This document shows positions 11,067-23,500 of a DNA stretch of 64,000 bases, piece by piece (position 1 is the stretch's first letter; each line of letters starts with the position of its first letter). The DNA comes from Hydractinia symbiolongicarpus (lineage: Eukaryota; Cnidaria; Hydrozoa; Anthoathecata; Hydractiniidae): positions 15,599,501 through 15,663,500 of the forward strand of contig NC_079881.1 in assembly GCF_029227915.1 (NCBI RefSeq), in the 5' to 3' direction. The notes under the pieces are model-generated. The model searched no databases. It was not told the DNA's origin and saw only the letters and a program-made list of their open reading frames with translations. The translations under genes and the position numbers were made by a program.

Positions 11067-11203
11067 TATATATGCAGATTTGATATATATTTTTGGATTT
11101 GAAATATATTGTTGAATTTGAATTATATTTTCGGATTTCAAAAAAATTCTGTTACTGATTTGAAATATATTTGTGGATTTGAAATATATTTGTGGGTTGA
11201 CCC

Positions 11204-11550
11204 TTCTCGGCTTCCGAAGTTTTCTGATTGCTTGAGTGTACTTCCCAGTCTTTCGCTCCCGGCAAACGGAAAATCGGGAAATAACGGGGGTACGAAAGAC
11301 GGGGGCAGGGGGTACAAAGCCAATTTATTGACATTTTTAGCTAACTTTTATTAGAGCTGCTCGTCACAAACTAATTTGTTCTATTAGACAAAAAAATAAT
11401 CTACCTTTTCGTGAAAAAATATTAGTCTTATTTCTTTATCCTGGCCTGATTTCATATGATTTTTTTTCTATCAACATTTTGAGAATCTCAATAATTCTCT
11501 TGGTATGCCTCGCGTGTAGCAAACGTGCTCCACAATTTCGCTTCGCAAAA
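11204..11550. promoter_or_regulatory. Upstream region of the CBX gene
   Basis: A 347-bp non-repetitive stretch between transposon A and the CBX start codon. It is the only candidate for promoter and 5' UTR inside the window; no TATA box is evident. The transposon therefore ends very close to, or inside, the regulatory region. Confidence 0.4.
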
Positions 11551-14500
11551 ATGGAAACAAGTTCAGCCACTGTACCTGGCGAGGTGTTTGCAGCCGAAAA
11601 AATACTTAAAAAGCGCTATAAAAAGGTGAGCTAACTAGCAGTAAACTAAATTTTTCATTCCCCTTTTTACGACATAGTTAATGAGATTTTGCATGTAAAC
11701 CTTGTTGTTTTTTTGTGTTAGATAATAGATGGATCCCAGCGTTTATTGTTTACTTTTTAGCGGTAAAAGCTCATTGGCTTTAACATTTGTGTGGCAGGAT
11801 AAAAGATGCTAGGATTTGGTGAAGAGTGGTCTTTACCTTAGGGGTCATCTACAAATTTCGTATGACATTTTATACGAATGTATCCAAATTTAATTGCTTA
11901 TAATTTTGTATAAAAATTGTATACAATTCGTATAGTGTTAATTAATTATACAATTTTTAAAAAATCTTATACGAATTTTATACGATTTTCATACGAATTG
12001 TGATACGAATTATATTCTTACTTATACGAATTTTCATACAAATTATTTAGATTTTCCAATTGCGAATATAAATTTCAATACAAGAAGCCCTGGGGGCTCT
12101 AAGAATTTCCGCGCGCTACCAAAATATTTGATGAAAACCTGCTAATTCGTTTTGTTATTGTGCCAAACATTCGAAGGGGTTTGGTGCATGAACCTCTGAA
12201 GATAAAGCACACCAGTGACATTATATCTTACAACAAACGCAAACAAAACGAAACGTGTCATAATAAACTCACATTTTAAAAGAAATTGCTAACAAAAAAT
12301 ACAGCCTATCATTCATGGTTGAAAGTCTTGCGATTAAAACGTTTATGGTCTTAAATGGCATTAGTTGACAAAAAATCAAAATTTTGATGTGACCATCATT
12401 TTCAGCATACTTTTTTTATTAACTGTGTCAATTTTTGTCGAAAATAAAATTTTGGCCTGAAATAACATTTAGGAGAATAAAAATCAAACTTTTGTACCAT
12501 CATCATTTTCGGCATACTTTATTTGTTAACTGTGCCAGATTTAGCCAAAAATGAAGTGGTTTTAATTTTTGGACCAATTTTTGGCCTAAAATGACATTTA
12601 GGTGACAAAAATCAAAATTATTATGTCACCATTATGTTCAGCATACTTTTTTTGTTAACTGTGCCAAATTTTGTCGAAAACAAATACCAATTTTGGCCTG
12701 AAACATCAATACGAGACTTCCCAGTAGTTAAGGAGCTTGGGTACGAAGTTTACATCTGTGACGGAGCAACGTGAAATCTTTCTCAAAAAATGTTCCGAAA
12801 GAAAAAAACGATGGTTTTAAAGAATTTCCTACGCCTTTGGGCGCGGAAATTCAATAGTTTCTTCATAGAAATCTAACTTTTCGCTATCCAGCTAGCTTTG
12901 AAATAAACATTAACAATTTCTAAACGCCGTTCTTAATACTTCAAATGTTCAAATCTCTAAACGCTGTTCGTGCGAATTTCGAAGGATTGGTTTTTGGCGC
13001 TGTAGATTAGTGGTTATAACTCATGCGAATTTTATATGATTTTAGAAAACTTTCATACGAATTCAATTATTGTATGGCAAAAGAAAATTCGTATAGCATA
13101 TCCATATTTTTTTAATACAAATTGCTACGAATTTTGTAGATGACCCCTTAACACTTTCCATTTCCATGAGTATTCTTTCCATGTTGAAACACTTTGACAC
13201 ATTCATCAAAAATATCAGGAACTTGATGTTGAAGCATTTTATGAACTAGAATAAATAGTTGTTCGGAACATAGGTGTTTGATGCTCGGCCATTTATTGGA
13301 TGTATGTTTTCAGTAAACAATTTTGTGTACTCTGTCCTAAATCGATTGATAATTTTTGGTTTACAAAAGTTGAGGAGAAAGTTTCATTTTCACATGTCAT
13401 CAGCAATGTATAAGTCTTCTGACCTAACTGCGGACGCAAGCCCAACTTTAGACACTTTCTTTAAATTGTTGTTTTGTTAGTTTTTAAATTTTTGTTTTTT
13501 ATTAATAAATTGTTTTTATCCCAACACTTTTTATCCATCTATTATCTAACATGGTAGCTTTGCTGTGCTGTGGGTTCTTACTGCTCCTTCTTAGTAACAT
13601 CGTAAGGATCATATGGGCTTGCCTCAGATCCTTCATAGTTTTGGAAGAGCACATAACCGTACAATGATCTCCCTATGACTTAAAAACAACTTTACTCAGG
13701 TGGGAAACCCCACATTTACGCTAAAACTGATTGTTGTATTTTCAAGCAATACAAAACCTTCTTTTAAAAATAGCTCATCCAACAACAACGAAATGAGTCT
13801 ACCAGATAGGAATTTCTTTTCTGTCTCTTTACTTGCTGCCTGTAATAAGGTTTCTAAAAACCAGCTCACTCTCCAATTAAAATTAATGACTTTATCATTA
13901 AACTTAAGCCAAGTATGTGCCTGACAAATATTTCTATTTTCAACCCAGGTCCTGTTATATCACTGTTCTTCATGCTTAAAACCTGTGGCAGAAACACACA
14001 AAGCACTTTTATGTGACAAGTGTGGATTATGGGCTCATGAAAAGTGTGAGAGTATTTTTGATAAAAAATATCAACAATTTATGAAGACCCCTGAAGATAA
14101 ACATTTTTTGTTTGCAGTCCCTGTCCTTCTCGTAATTTGCCCTTTGCTAATGAGGATTCATTTGGTGACGAAATCTGGACAACATCAATATTACTATTGA
14201 TGAAAACTTTGATTTTGAGGAAATCAGAAATGGGAAGGGCTTAAAAATGGCCCATCTCAACGCTAAACAGTACAGCACTTTTCCCCGATCAGGTGAGTCT
14301 CCCCCGATCGGGGGTAATCACCCGATCAGGGGAGTCCGCAACTTCCAAATTAGTTGAGACTTACCCGGATCGGGTGAGTACTTTTTGTGAAAAAAAAATG
14401 TTCTGTAAAAGGGCAAGCCGCTGGACAAAAGTGCGGGCCAATTTTGTTTATATGAAGTCACATGCGTATTTCGCGCCGATTCACCAATTAAAAACATATT

Positions 14501-17500
14501 CACCATGCCGTTCTGGTGCTATTAATGTTTATTTTCGTTGGATCAACAACATGGTAAAATACTATTTGTTTCTGGCTAACATGCTGGAGAGATTTTATTA
14601 TTTTGATGTCCTGAAGCTAGCTTGTGAATAATAAGTTTATTTGAGTCTTTTATTACGTGTACAGATGACAGCTACTGCATACTTACAGGATATACCAAAA
14701 CGCCTAGGTGACAAACAGCTTACGGGACAAATAAGATTAATTAGGCTAGCCAAAGCAAAAAACTAATGTAAAAATATATTTGTGAAAGAAATAATGATTG
14801 ATACCCCATAGCGCAACCGAGTAAGAGACATAAGAAACCATGTTATTGGTGTAATGGCTTCACATATATAAAATAAACTCTGAGCATGCGAACCCATTTA
14901 TAATGTAGAAAAATAGGCCAAAATTGTGAACTTTGTTGTAACATTGATTGGGGGAGAGTCACTCGATTCACTGATTACAAGGTACAAAGCGCCACTCACT
15001 TGATGGGGGTATTAAAAAGTTAGTGTCCGCCGCCGACTCGCCCAATCGGGTGATTACCCCCGATCGGGGAAAAGTGCCGTACTGCTAAATCTTAAACTTC
15101 TGCTACATCAAACAAACTTGATGTGGACATGTTCAACAGTATGAGGCAGCAATGTGAACATTGCTAAAATCAGAAAAAACATCTTTTTATCATCAAATGA
15201 TACTTATGTAACAAAATAAGGTGAAATTTTGTAAATAGGTAAAACTAGTCATTATGAATAGGTCAAGATACTTTTACTGTGTTTATATAATATTGATAGT
15301 AGTATTCTGTATAAATTTTTATTGAATGTCCGTGCCTGAAGGCGTAGGAAATTCTTTAAAGCTGTCGTTTTTTTCTTTTACAGCATTTTTTGAGAAAAAA
15401 TACTATCCTCCTCTGAAAGGAGGATAGTATTGGTTTCCATCTGCTAACTGTCCCAAATGGTCAATTGCAATGTCACAGATTTAAACTTCGTACCCAAACT
15501 CCCTAATTACTTGGAAGTCATCTAAATGACGTTTCGGGCCAAAATTGGTATTTGTTTTCGACAAAATTTGGTGCAGTTAACAAAAAACGTATGCTGAACA
15601 TAATGTTGACATTATAATTTTGATTTTTGTCACCTAAATGTCATTTAGTTTTTGAAAAAACCTTTTTATTCAAAGCAAAAAGTGGTAATATAAGACAGTA
15701 ATATAAGACACAATATTCAAATTGTTGTTACAAAATTATCATTTCTGTGTCATTTAAGAACTCAGAAATGATTTTTTTGTTTCTGTGCCCTACTGCAGTG
15801 TGTTAGGCATCCATTAGAAGAAATATTTCTTAATAAAAGCAATCTACTTTTACTTTTAATGATGATTTTGTAACATATACAGATCTTGGAGATTTCTAAT
15901 GAGGCATGATTTCTGTTACCTTATTATCACATTTTTGTTTTGGTATACAAGATTTCCCTTGAAGATTCTGAAAAATGACAATTCATATAAAGTTATTTTT
16001 GCAGTTAATTAAATTCAACATTTATGCTTTCTTGGATAAATGTTAATAAAAAAGTAACTTTTTTTATTTCAAAGTGTTACAAAATTATCATTTTTTTGTT
16101 TTTGAAGCAAATAATGTTGTATTTATGATAGTAACAACCGGAACTTTCATTATTCCGAAAACCGGTCTTTTTCCATTATTTTTCTTGGCTTTATTAGACT
16201 AGTATCATTTTTTTAAAAGAAAATCTTGTTACTTTATTATCATTTTTTGTTTATTATGTTTCACTTAATTTCTCTGTGACAGATTGCCCAACTTTCACGG
16301 GAATTTCTAATTGTTACAGTTTTCCTCTTCCTTGAAGAGATAGACATGACCAAATTGTTACAATAGCGACTAAGATACTTAAAATGATAATTATGTAACA
16401 TACACTCTAAATGTTCACAATTGGCCAAAAAACTGCCTCATATTTTTGAACATGTCCATGTATTCTCCATTTGTGAAACCAAAATTGATGACACCATCAC
16501 TGACAATGACGTTAAAATAGACAGACAGACAGACAGACAGATAGGAGGGGTCATGGCTTAAATGTTGAGTCCTACAGTATTTAATGCTCATTTTAAGCAA
16601 CGCAAACCCAATTAGGGCCTGCGCTCTACTAGACAACTCCCGGCAACATCCAACGGCCCACACAGTGAGCCTTTTTCCCAATTTCCTCACATGGCTTGGG
16701 TGTACCCAGGGCTATGGTAACATTCACTTGCCCATGTTGAATCGCCATCCAGAGGAACCGAACCCTGGTCTCCCGCACGGAGTACCAGAGCTATAACCAC
16801 TAATCTACGGCGCCATAAATTGATGGCTATATTTTTGCTATAGGAATGCCCGGAATAGATGAGGTGGGGGTGTTTTGATTTTTGTTAATGAAAACTTGGA
16901 TAGCCACCTTTTGAAATACCCACAGTACTGGAATCAGAACACCTAACATTGTGGACTGCGCATCGTACGCATTGCGCAAGATTCGCAATGCTGTCGCAAT
17001 AGTAAAATTTTTTAGCATCGTGAAAGTCGCGATCTATCGTGGATCCGCATCGCGACTGTCATGAAACATCTTTAAACATTATAATAACACTTAATTAATG
17101 TTATGACAGAATAACGCCTTTAAATATAAATAATTTTTTTTTTGTTGTTTTTTAAATTAAAAATATTATCAGCGTTGTAAGCTTCTTTCTTGTTTAGACG
17201 AATCCAACCTAATTAGTTGTTCTATCCACCCTTCTTCGGTGTGATTATTATTATTATATATGTTATTATTATATATGTTTAAAATTATGCTTGCTAAAAT
17301 CTAATAGTGCAAACTTTTACCGTATTCTTTGTAAAACACAATTCTGGAGATAATTTTTTCTTTTGTGTTGAATGTGATTCTAATCTATTTATATCTTTGC
17401 AATCACATTAAGCACATTGAAATGATTTGCTTCTGGTAATAGAGCAGTATAGAAGGCGGGTATTATTGACATGTATTTCACAACCTAGTGCCTAGGACTT

Positions 17501-20500
17501 CATTATTAATTTCTGTTAAAAATATTGAAAAACGTAAAATTAAATGTATAGATGATAATTTTCTTTTTTACCTTGGCTACCTTCAAGCAACAGGTGACCA
17601 TTAAAAATATGAAAAATACAATTAATAAGACACATGCAACTATCTCCTCCCCATTGCTGCAATTTATTTTATCATGCACACTGTGATTGCTTAGATAAAA
17701 ATGGATCACAAAATTCTATAAAAATTAAAAGGGAATGTTCCATACATCGCTGTTACAGACAATCCGTGATAATTATTATGTTGTTATCTTCTTACCTTAG
17801 TGCTATTTGGACTAAGGATTGATTTTACCAGCTGGGGGGTCTTGGGTGTTGTAAGCCCTCCAAGTGGGAAAACTTTTGCTAATTCAAGCTTTACGGGTAA
17901 AAAAATCGCCAAAAATTGTCTTTCGATTCATCTAGTTATCCTTAAAATTGACGAAAAGAAACGCTATTAGAAAATCTCCTAAGAACATTTTTTATAAGAA
18001 ACAACTCTCCGCCTTACACGTTTTTTATAAGAAACCTAAGCATTTGGTTGAGTCTGGAGTTTCTTAAAGTTTCAATAATTTTAGCCTGAAATGTTTCTTA
18101 ATTTTCCGTATTTGAGCTAGAAAAGTTTCTTAAACATGTAGAACTTAAACTGTTTACCAATCAAAAACAACAACAGAGATTAATAGGGATTAACTACAAT
18201 AAAATGAGACAATTGTGAATGTATTTCAATATTTATAAACTCTTTCTGTTTCAAACTCTTGCTGTTTCTGCCAATATCAAGCTTTATCAACATGACTAGG
18301 TGAATCAAATGATTACACCAGCCATGGACAGGACAATAAAACACATAACAAAAACAATAACCAATTACATGGAAAAATAGGGTTATGAAAAGGTTAGACT
18401 TCGGTTGCTCATTGTACATCGATCTAACAGCATCTATGTTAGGCATGATTTCCTTATGGATGTACATGAGTGCAGTTCCATTTAAACGATCCTTACTTAT
18501 CCAGATGTTCAATTCTTGCCTCGTAGAACAACACAAATATTAGTTGAGAAAGAACTCCTGAGATGGGGAGGGTTGCGGGTAATAGCTATTTGATTTTTGA
18601 CTGACTAAGTGACTGATTAGTTAAAACGATTCAGTCAAAATCTGTAAGCTATAATTTGCAACCCTCTCAGTCTATATGGTAGCAATGTCACAACTTTGAC
18701 GTTAACATCGCCATAGGCGAAATGGAGAGGGCTGTGAACAGTGGCTTTTCGGCACAAAAAAACAGATTTTTTAACGTGCTCTGTTTCCAACATCCGTATT
18801 GTAATCCCCAGAACGTCGACATCATTCACTTGGCTTACATTTTTCATCCTATTTACACTTAGTCACGCAACTTATCTGACTGACCCTGACCCTGAAAAAG
18901 CAGTTTTTATCTTGGGAGATTTTAACTGTAACATGCTTTCAAAATATGCTCTTTTCTCCAAAATATAGGAATTATGCTCCACTTTTTTGGAGCCAACTCA
19001 TGTTACCAAAAATAGTAGCACTCCTATTGACTTGATTCTTTCTAACAGTTCTGTATTTCTAAAACTAGTGTCATGGATTTAGGCATCAGTGATGTGATCA
19101 GAATATTCAAAAGGGCAAAATTTGAACCTAAAACTATATCAAGGTTTGTAGCTACAAGAACTTCAGTGAAGAGGGTTTTCTGAAGGACCTCAGGAATTTA
19201 GACTGGTCATATTTATACCTTGATGAAGCATGTGAGAAACTGAATAAAAATGTTAAAACAGTGGCTGACAAACATGCCTCTTTCAAAACACATAGATTTT
19301 CTGGCCGTGTTGAGGCATGGATCACTGATGAATTAATAATAGCCATCAAAGAAAGAGAGTTCTTAAAACGGAAAGCATCAAAAACAAAATCCATCATAGA
19401 CTGGCAAGCTTTCAAACAAAAAAGGAACCAGGTAATAGGTCTTAAAAATCAACTCAAAAATGAGTACTATAATGACGTTTTGCAGGACTTTCAAAAACAG
19501 CCAAAACAACTTTGGAAAACCCTAAAAAAACTGGTTCCTGATAAGTCAGGCAATACTACCTCGATAAAACGATGGTACAGAAATTTCTCACCCTAAAGAA
19601 ATTTCCAATACATTCAATTCATTTTTTGTCAGTGTTGGTGCCAAACTAGCCTCAAAATTTTCTTCTGACACTACTAATGTTAATCCACCTGTTAACAGAC
19701 AGATTTTCGGTGGGCTCCTATGGAGACCAAAAGTGTTGAAAAAATATTTAGTTCACTAAAACTTAATAACGCTACAGGCTTGGATGGAATTGGTTCACGT
19801 CTGCTAAAAGCAGGTTCGTCAGTTTTAAGTATTCATTTATCAAGTCTTTCCAACAAATCCTTATTTACTGGTTATGTACCTGAATGTTGGAAGACTAAAA
19901 GGGTAAAACAGACCTCACTAATTATTGGACTATCTCCATTTTACCAATTCCTATTAAATTTTTTGAAAAATTAGTGCATGAGCAAATGTCTCATTTTATT
20001 TCTGAGCACAACTTCCTCAATGACAGACAGTCCGGCTTTCTTCTCCACAGAAACTGCAGTTGTCAATATCTCTGATTTTATTCTTACTGAGCTCGACCAA
20101 CAAAACTTTGTTTGTGCTGTGCTCATTGACCTTAAAAAAGCTTTTGACACTGTTGATCATAAAATTTTGTTAAAAAAAACTATGGTGTTTTGGCATCAGA
20201 GATGCTGCCTTTGACTCATTCGAGTCTTACTTAACGGGCCAAAGGCAGCTGCTCTTGTATACGAAACAAGATCAAATCTGCTTTATTATGACGCTTTTGG
20301 GATGTGGCAGGGATCTGTGTTGGGCCCCCTGTTCTTTCATTAGTATATTGATGACTTAAAATCTGTCATCAATTCAAACTACCACCATCTGTATGCAGAT
20401 GATACAATAATCATTTTGTCCCATAAAAACTTGGATACACTTGTCTCCCTGGTCGAGTTAAAACTTTCGCAACTCGACCTCTGGCTGAATAATAACAAAA

Positions 20501-23500
20501 CTACTATTAATACGGACAAAACTGAAACAATCTTTTTCAGCAACCACAGCCAGAGCGCATGAGTCCAAAGAGTTTTCCTCATTCCATAAGGTCTTGGAAG
20601 GATATCGTTTGAGCATGCAAGATATGATTTTGTTGAACCTTTCATGACATTGTTTTTTTTCACTTAGTTTTACAATAGTTTTGTATTAGTTATTTTTATG
20701 AACCATTTGTAAAAATAACTATAAATAAAGATATAAAAATAATAATCATAATAATAATGATTAAATAAGAACATTTTAAAAGTTTTTTTTGAGGATATGT
20801 ACACACTGTTATTGAAGGCTATACATAGATTGAAATAATGATTGGGCATTTGTCTTGACCAACTAGATTTGGCATATGACTGGCTATTTTTTTGTCAATT
20901 TCGGTCAGGTGACTATCTAATTAGTGATAATAATTTTATTGTTACTGTAAAGATATTATACTTTAGTTTTAACGTACATGACGCCACCTTCAAAGCTTGA
21001 ATTGAATATTTAAAGAACGTAGAACTCAACAATGAATCACACCACACATGACTGTCATTTTGTTTTTTAATAAGCGTTATAAACTGCTGTGGATTGCTAG
21101 GGCCAGTGTATGACTTATAATTATTTCCTCATCTGCTGTGTTTTCTTTTATTTTTAAAATCTTTCCACACTGAACACAAAATGTTTTAGATAACGTCTGG
21201 TTGTTTCAACAACAGACCATAGAAATGTAAAACACAACGTGTTTACATTTCAAGCTCTTTTAGATCACATTATAGCAACAATTTTGGGGCGGTATTAATA
21301 AACTATGGAACTATACCCTGAACCACCCAGAATCAGCCAGAACCACCCAGAATCAGCCAGACTCAGACAGGGCCACTCAAACTCAGACAGAAGCAGCTAG
21401 CTATAAATGGTAACCAAAAAAGGCATGCTTCATACCTTGAGACTAAGTACTATTGATGTTACTATTATGATTAAGGTCACTCCAGTGTGGAAGTTTTTTG
21501 TGCGTGTGTTTTACCAATCTTGTGGTTGTGAACAATGGCTTTTCAACACTGTATATTGTTTTACATGTAAATAAAAAAATCTAAATAAAAATCCTATTTC
21601 TTTCTTAACCCTATGCGATTATAGCTACGTTTTATCCTATTTTACAAAATCTGTTTAAAGTCCAGCATTGTTATTTGCCCAAGGATTTAAAGGCAAGACT
21701 GTTTATGAAATTGCGCCCCTGACGGTACCAAATTAATAAATTAGTCCATGATTTTGTTACACGTGTTAAGTCTTAATTCAACCGACCATCATGACAGATG
21801 AGCAGGGCAGAGGAGACTAGGAGTTAGACTGGCAAAATTACCAGTATATTAGCGTTTCATGGCGGATTTACTAGAAAGGCGGGTTTAGAGATTATTTTTT
21901 AATTAAAGCATTGAAGTTGTTAAGATCCTGCTGGTTTTACTAGAGAGGCAGAACATCACTTACACTCAATATTTATACTGACTATGTACAAGTCTAAAAA
22001 AATACCTAAAAAAGAGCATGATGTGATGATACGATCCTCACACTTGATGTTTTTGACTAAAGAAAATTCTTTACTATCAAATATATTTCTCTGTAGTAAA
22101 TGAATGGAATTATTTTTTGCATGGGAAAATAATGTTCGCAAAAAATCTTACTGTGGAAGATTTATTTGCTTTCCGTGGATTAGTTTTCGCAAGGACAAAA
22201 TTTAAAACTGTTAATTTTTTCTTCAAAGGAAATAATGAATATCGAAAACACAATGTTCAGTGCAACATACGTGGTTGACTAAAAATTTTATTTTAATTTC
22301 CCCGCCACATATATATTTAACCTTGAAATATTCTTTTGGGTGTACATCACTCTCACTTTATTTAAGTTTTGCAGCATAGACATCGAAAAAGTGAGTCAAG
22401 AGGCGCGGTTGCGCATGTCATTTAAAATTGGCTGGCTGATTCTGGCTGTCTGGGTAATTCCATAGTTTAGTAATACCGATTTTGGAGGGCTTTGCCCCTT
22501 TCCCCCATCTTTCAAGGACTTACAGCGCCCCCACCTAAGACCCCATGCTGCCTTGTATTTGTAAATATATAATGACTGATAAAGGGATTTCTTATTTTGA
22601 CCCTGCTATAATCCAGAAATTATTGTGACATCAGCTAATACACTTTTTATAAGAACACCCAACTTGAAGGTATAGCTCCAAATGATCTTTGTTACTTGTA
22701 AGGTTTAAAGAAGCATTTCAGTACTTTTTGGTATTAAGAAAGCCTTAAAGGGAACCCAAGGTATAAAATGATGTAGGACTTATTTTATACAGCTTAAGAA
22801 GTTGACTAACAAGTTGTTGTTATTTAATTTTTTAAAAAGCTCTTTTTGTTCTCAAGAAATTCACATTGAAAGAATTTAATTTGTTGCATAAAAATTATGT
22901 AATATTTAAGTAATAGCAAATTCTAACATTTTCAGTCATCAGTAATTTTAGACCTGTTAAGGGATATGCATTCAAACTTTATCAATGCACAGACATTATA
23001 AAGGTGAATTGTTTAACATAAATTTTTTGCCAAATTGACAATCATTTGCTCCTTCCAGACCTCTTAATTTTTTTCAATGACCCAATAACTCGGGATCTGT
23101 AACTTGGTTTGCAATAACATCTCCATGATCTGATTAAATAGGTATGAATATAAGATAATTAAGTATGTACAAGACATGAACTGTATATCCAGATTTGTTT
23201 TTGTTTGGCTCACAATAATACAACTTTTCTATCGTTTCATAATTCTATTAAAGAGCAAAATCATCTGTATTTTATAATCTCAGATTTGTAACAAAAACAG
23301 GTAAAAACTTTCAAAGAAAACGAAATAACGTTTCAACCTTAACACATCCGCATAATTTATATAGGTAAATATATTTATCATAGCACATCTGTATTTCATT
23401 CTCAACAGAGAATGCTTCACCCTGATCAGACCTCTGATCATGACGGGCGAGTATAATGCGTGTAAGTCATATTAAAGAAGAACTACTTTGTTCATCACTA

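Larger units (their letters stand above)
3117..11203. mobile_element. Outer transposon A (decayed), interrupted by transposon B
   Basis: Both ends carry arrays of a roughly 19-bp unit (AAATCCACAAATATATTTC) in opposite orientation: 3117-3345 on the left, and 5800-5835 plus 11067-11203 on the right. A 46-bp stretch containing CAAATCAGTAACAGAA and its reverse complement is identical between the ends. Between them lie a broken zinc-ribbon gene (3406-4030) and a broken integrase-like transposase (4605-5761). Element B is inserted in the right terminal array. Exact ends and target-site duplication were not resolved. Confidence 0.65.

Noticed and set aside
18635-18847. Minus-strand LINE endonuclease fragment (VDVLGITIRMLET)
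   Set aside because: A single weak motif opposite the plus-strand LINE remnant; not enough to support a separate inverted copy.
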